Shown here: positions 63,108 through 64,000 of the stretch, one piece after another
Position numbering within the stretch: the stretch's first letter is position 1
How the letters are laid out: each line of letters begins with the position of its first letter
Assembly (NCBI RefSeq): GCF_900113545.1
Contig: NZ_FOPS01000009.1
Location: 1-64,000 of the forward strand
DNA: 64,000 nt
DNA from: Neisseria elongata subsp. elongata
Lineage (GTDB): Bacteria; Pseudomonadota; Gammaproteobacteria; Burkholderiales; Neisseriaceae
Direction: 5' to 3'
Notes under the pieces: generated by a model
What the model saw: only the letters and a program-made list of their open reading frames with translations
Database searches by the model: none
Told to the model about the DNA's origin: nothing
Program-made: the position numbers and the translations under genes

Positions 63108-63376
63108 GTGCCCGTATCCGCAATCACCGTGTATTTGGTTTCGTAAGCTGTGTGCCGCCTGCGGTGCCGCTGCTCATACCGCCGGCTGCGCTAAATGTGG
63201 AAAGCCGCTTCAGTTCCACATCGTCCGCACCCGGTTTTCAATTCCACTCCGGTGCGGCAATGCTGAAAAGAAGCGGCAAATGTTTCAGACGGCCTCCGTA
63301 TCGCTCGGATACATCAGGTTCTGAAAGCAGCCTACGTTTCTATCTCAATTAACCATCACGAAAACAAATGCAGCCG

Positions 63377-64000
63377 CTACAGGCCGTCTGAAATATATTT
63401 TTCAGACGGCCTAACTTCAATCCCGGCCCGACTCATCGCCTCTTTTGCTTCTGCAATTGATATTTCGCCGAAATGGAAAATGCTGGCGGCCAAAACGGCA
63501 TCGGCTTTTCCTTCTTTAATGCCGTCAATCAGATGCTGTATAGAGCCCACCCCGCCCGATGCGATAACGGGTATGTCCACCGCTTCGCTGACGGCACGGG
63601 TCAGCGGCAGGTTAAAGCCCTGCTTCGTACCATCCCTGTCCATACTGGTGAGCAGGATTTCACCCGCGCCGCGCCGCTGCATTTCAAGCGCCCATTCGAC
63701 CGCATCCAAACCGGTCGGGTTACGGCCGCCGTGGGTAAAAATTTCCCAGCGGGTGTTTTCGGGATTGACGGCTTTAGCATCAACAGCGACGACTATCGCC
63801 TGAGATCCGAAAAATCCGGCGGCTTCATTGACCAAATCGGGATGGGTAACGGCGGCGGTATTGATGCTGACCTTATCCGCACCGGCATTAAGCAGGCGGC
63901 GGACATCGGCTACAGTGCGCACGCCGCCGCCAACGGTTAATGGAATGAAAACTTGGGATGCGACTGCTTCGATAACATGCAAAATCGTATCGCGGTTGTC
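63377..64000 (-). CDS. hisF: Imidazole glycerol phosphate synthase subunit HisF, partial
   Basis: The C-terminal 207 residues of the cyclase subunit for histidine synthesis. [44 protein letters not shown] and [20 protein letters not shown] (catalytic Asp) are clear, and [15 protein letters not shown] follows. The N-terminus with the first catalytic Asp lies beyond the right edge. The C-terminus [11 protein letters not shown] is an unusual extension encoded by a DUS hairpin. Usually HisF ends near IEVR. Confidence 0.93.
   Translation of the reverse strand, partial: DNRDTILHVIEAVASQVFIPLTVGGGVRTVADVRRLLNAGADKVSINTAAVTHPDLVNEAAGFFGSQAIVVAVDAKAVNPENTRWEIFTHGGRNPTGLDAVEWALEMQRRGAGEILLTSMDRDGTKQGFNLPLTRAVSEAVDIPVIASGGVGSIQHLIDGIKEGKADAVLAASIFHFGEISIAEAKEAMSRAGIEVRPSEKYISDGL
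63380..63414 (-). terminator. DUS-pair hairpin that also encodes the HisF tail
   Basis: CAGGCCGTCTGAAATATA and TTTTTCAGACGGCCTAA form the stem. The hisF stop codon is inside it, so the last 9 residues of HisF are read from it. Confidence 0.7.

Overview
The window is a chromosomal segment of a Neisseria species. The DNA uptake sequence (DUS) core GCCGTCTGAA and its complement occur throughout, mostly in the AGGCCGTCTGAA (AG-DUS) dialect that is known from commensal Neisseria. Most transcription terminators are inverted DUS pairs. Two Correia elements (CREE), IS1016-like copies and neisserial gene orders (bfrA-bfrB, pilW-rodZ-ispG) support the same assignment. I cannot name the species.

Layout. 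1-2193: two same-strand IS1016-like copies flank a VanY-type peptidase, a beheaded ORF and an rpiB stump. 2240-8300: dusC, fixH-ccoG, hemA and a solitary cysD. 8317-8706: a tandemly duplicated tRNA-Asp/tRNA-Val pair. 8902-12824: a tight four-gene operon of a GH3-type acyl-adenylate/amide synthetase, a Rieske oxygenase, a membrane protein and an acetyltransferase-like protein. I know of no described system with this composition. 13116-27118: ArsR regulator, exonuclease III, lipoproteins, gltS, FAA hydrolase, bacterioferritins, typA, corA, a thioesterase and a solitary cysJ. 27217-31368: an IS630-family element beside a decaying cluster (thioesterase stump, acyltransferase, frameshifted glycosyltransferase, methyltransferase) that looks like the remains of an aryl-polyene locus. 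31737-34323: an RNA m5C methyltransferase, a PlsC-like acyltransferase and an AT-rich orphan Imm22-like immunity gene. 34511-43212: the housekeeping block ndk, rlmN, pilW, rodZ, ispG, hisS, yfgM-like, der, with nothing at the usual bamB position. 43329-50781: zapE, ihfB, rpsA, cmk, aroA, radC and a PqiC-like lipoprotein. 51187-52334: a putative aromatic-amino-acid attenuator (a 23-codon leader rich in Tyr/Phe/Trp codons plus a terminator) ahead of two genes of unknown function. 52540-64000: an amber-interrupted aminotransferase, hom, nadK, erpA, aspA with a GntR-like operator pair, a YqjD/YqjE/YqjK-like trio, fabG, a solitary rfbD, a second thioesterase and the end of hisF.

The genes mix core metabolism and translation with accessory patches at IS elements, CREEs and the tRNA duplication. 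Three places deserve most attention: the GH3-Rieske operon, the aromatic leader at 51253 and the aryl-polyene remnant. Functions are inferred from protein motifs read by eye. No database search was run.
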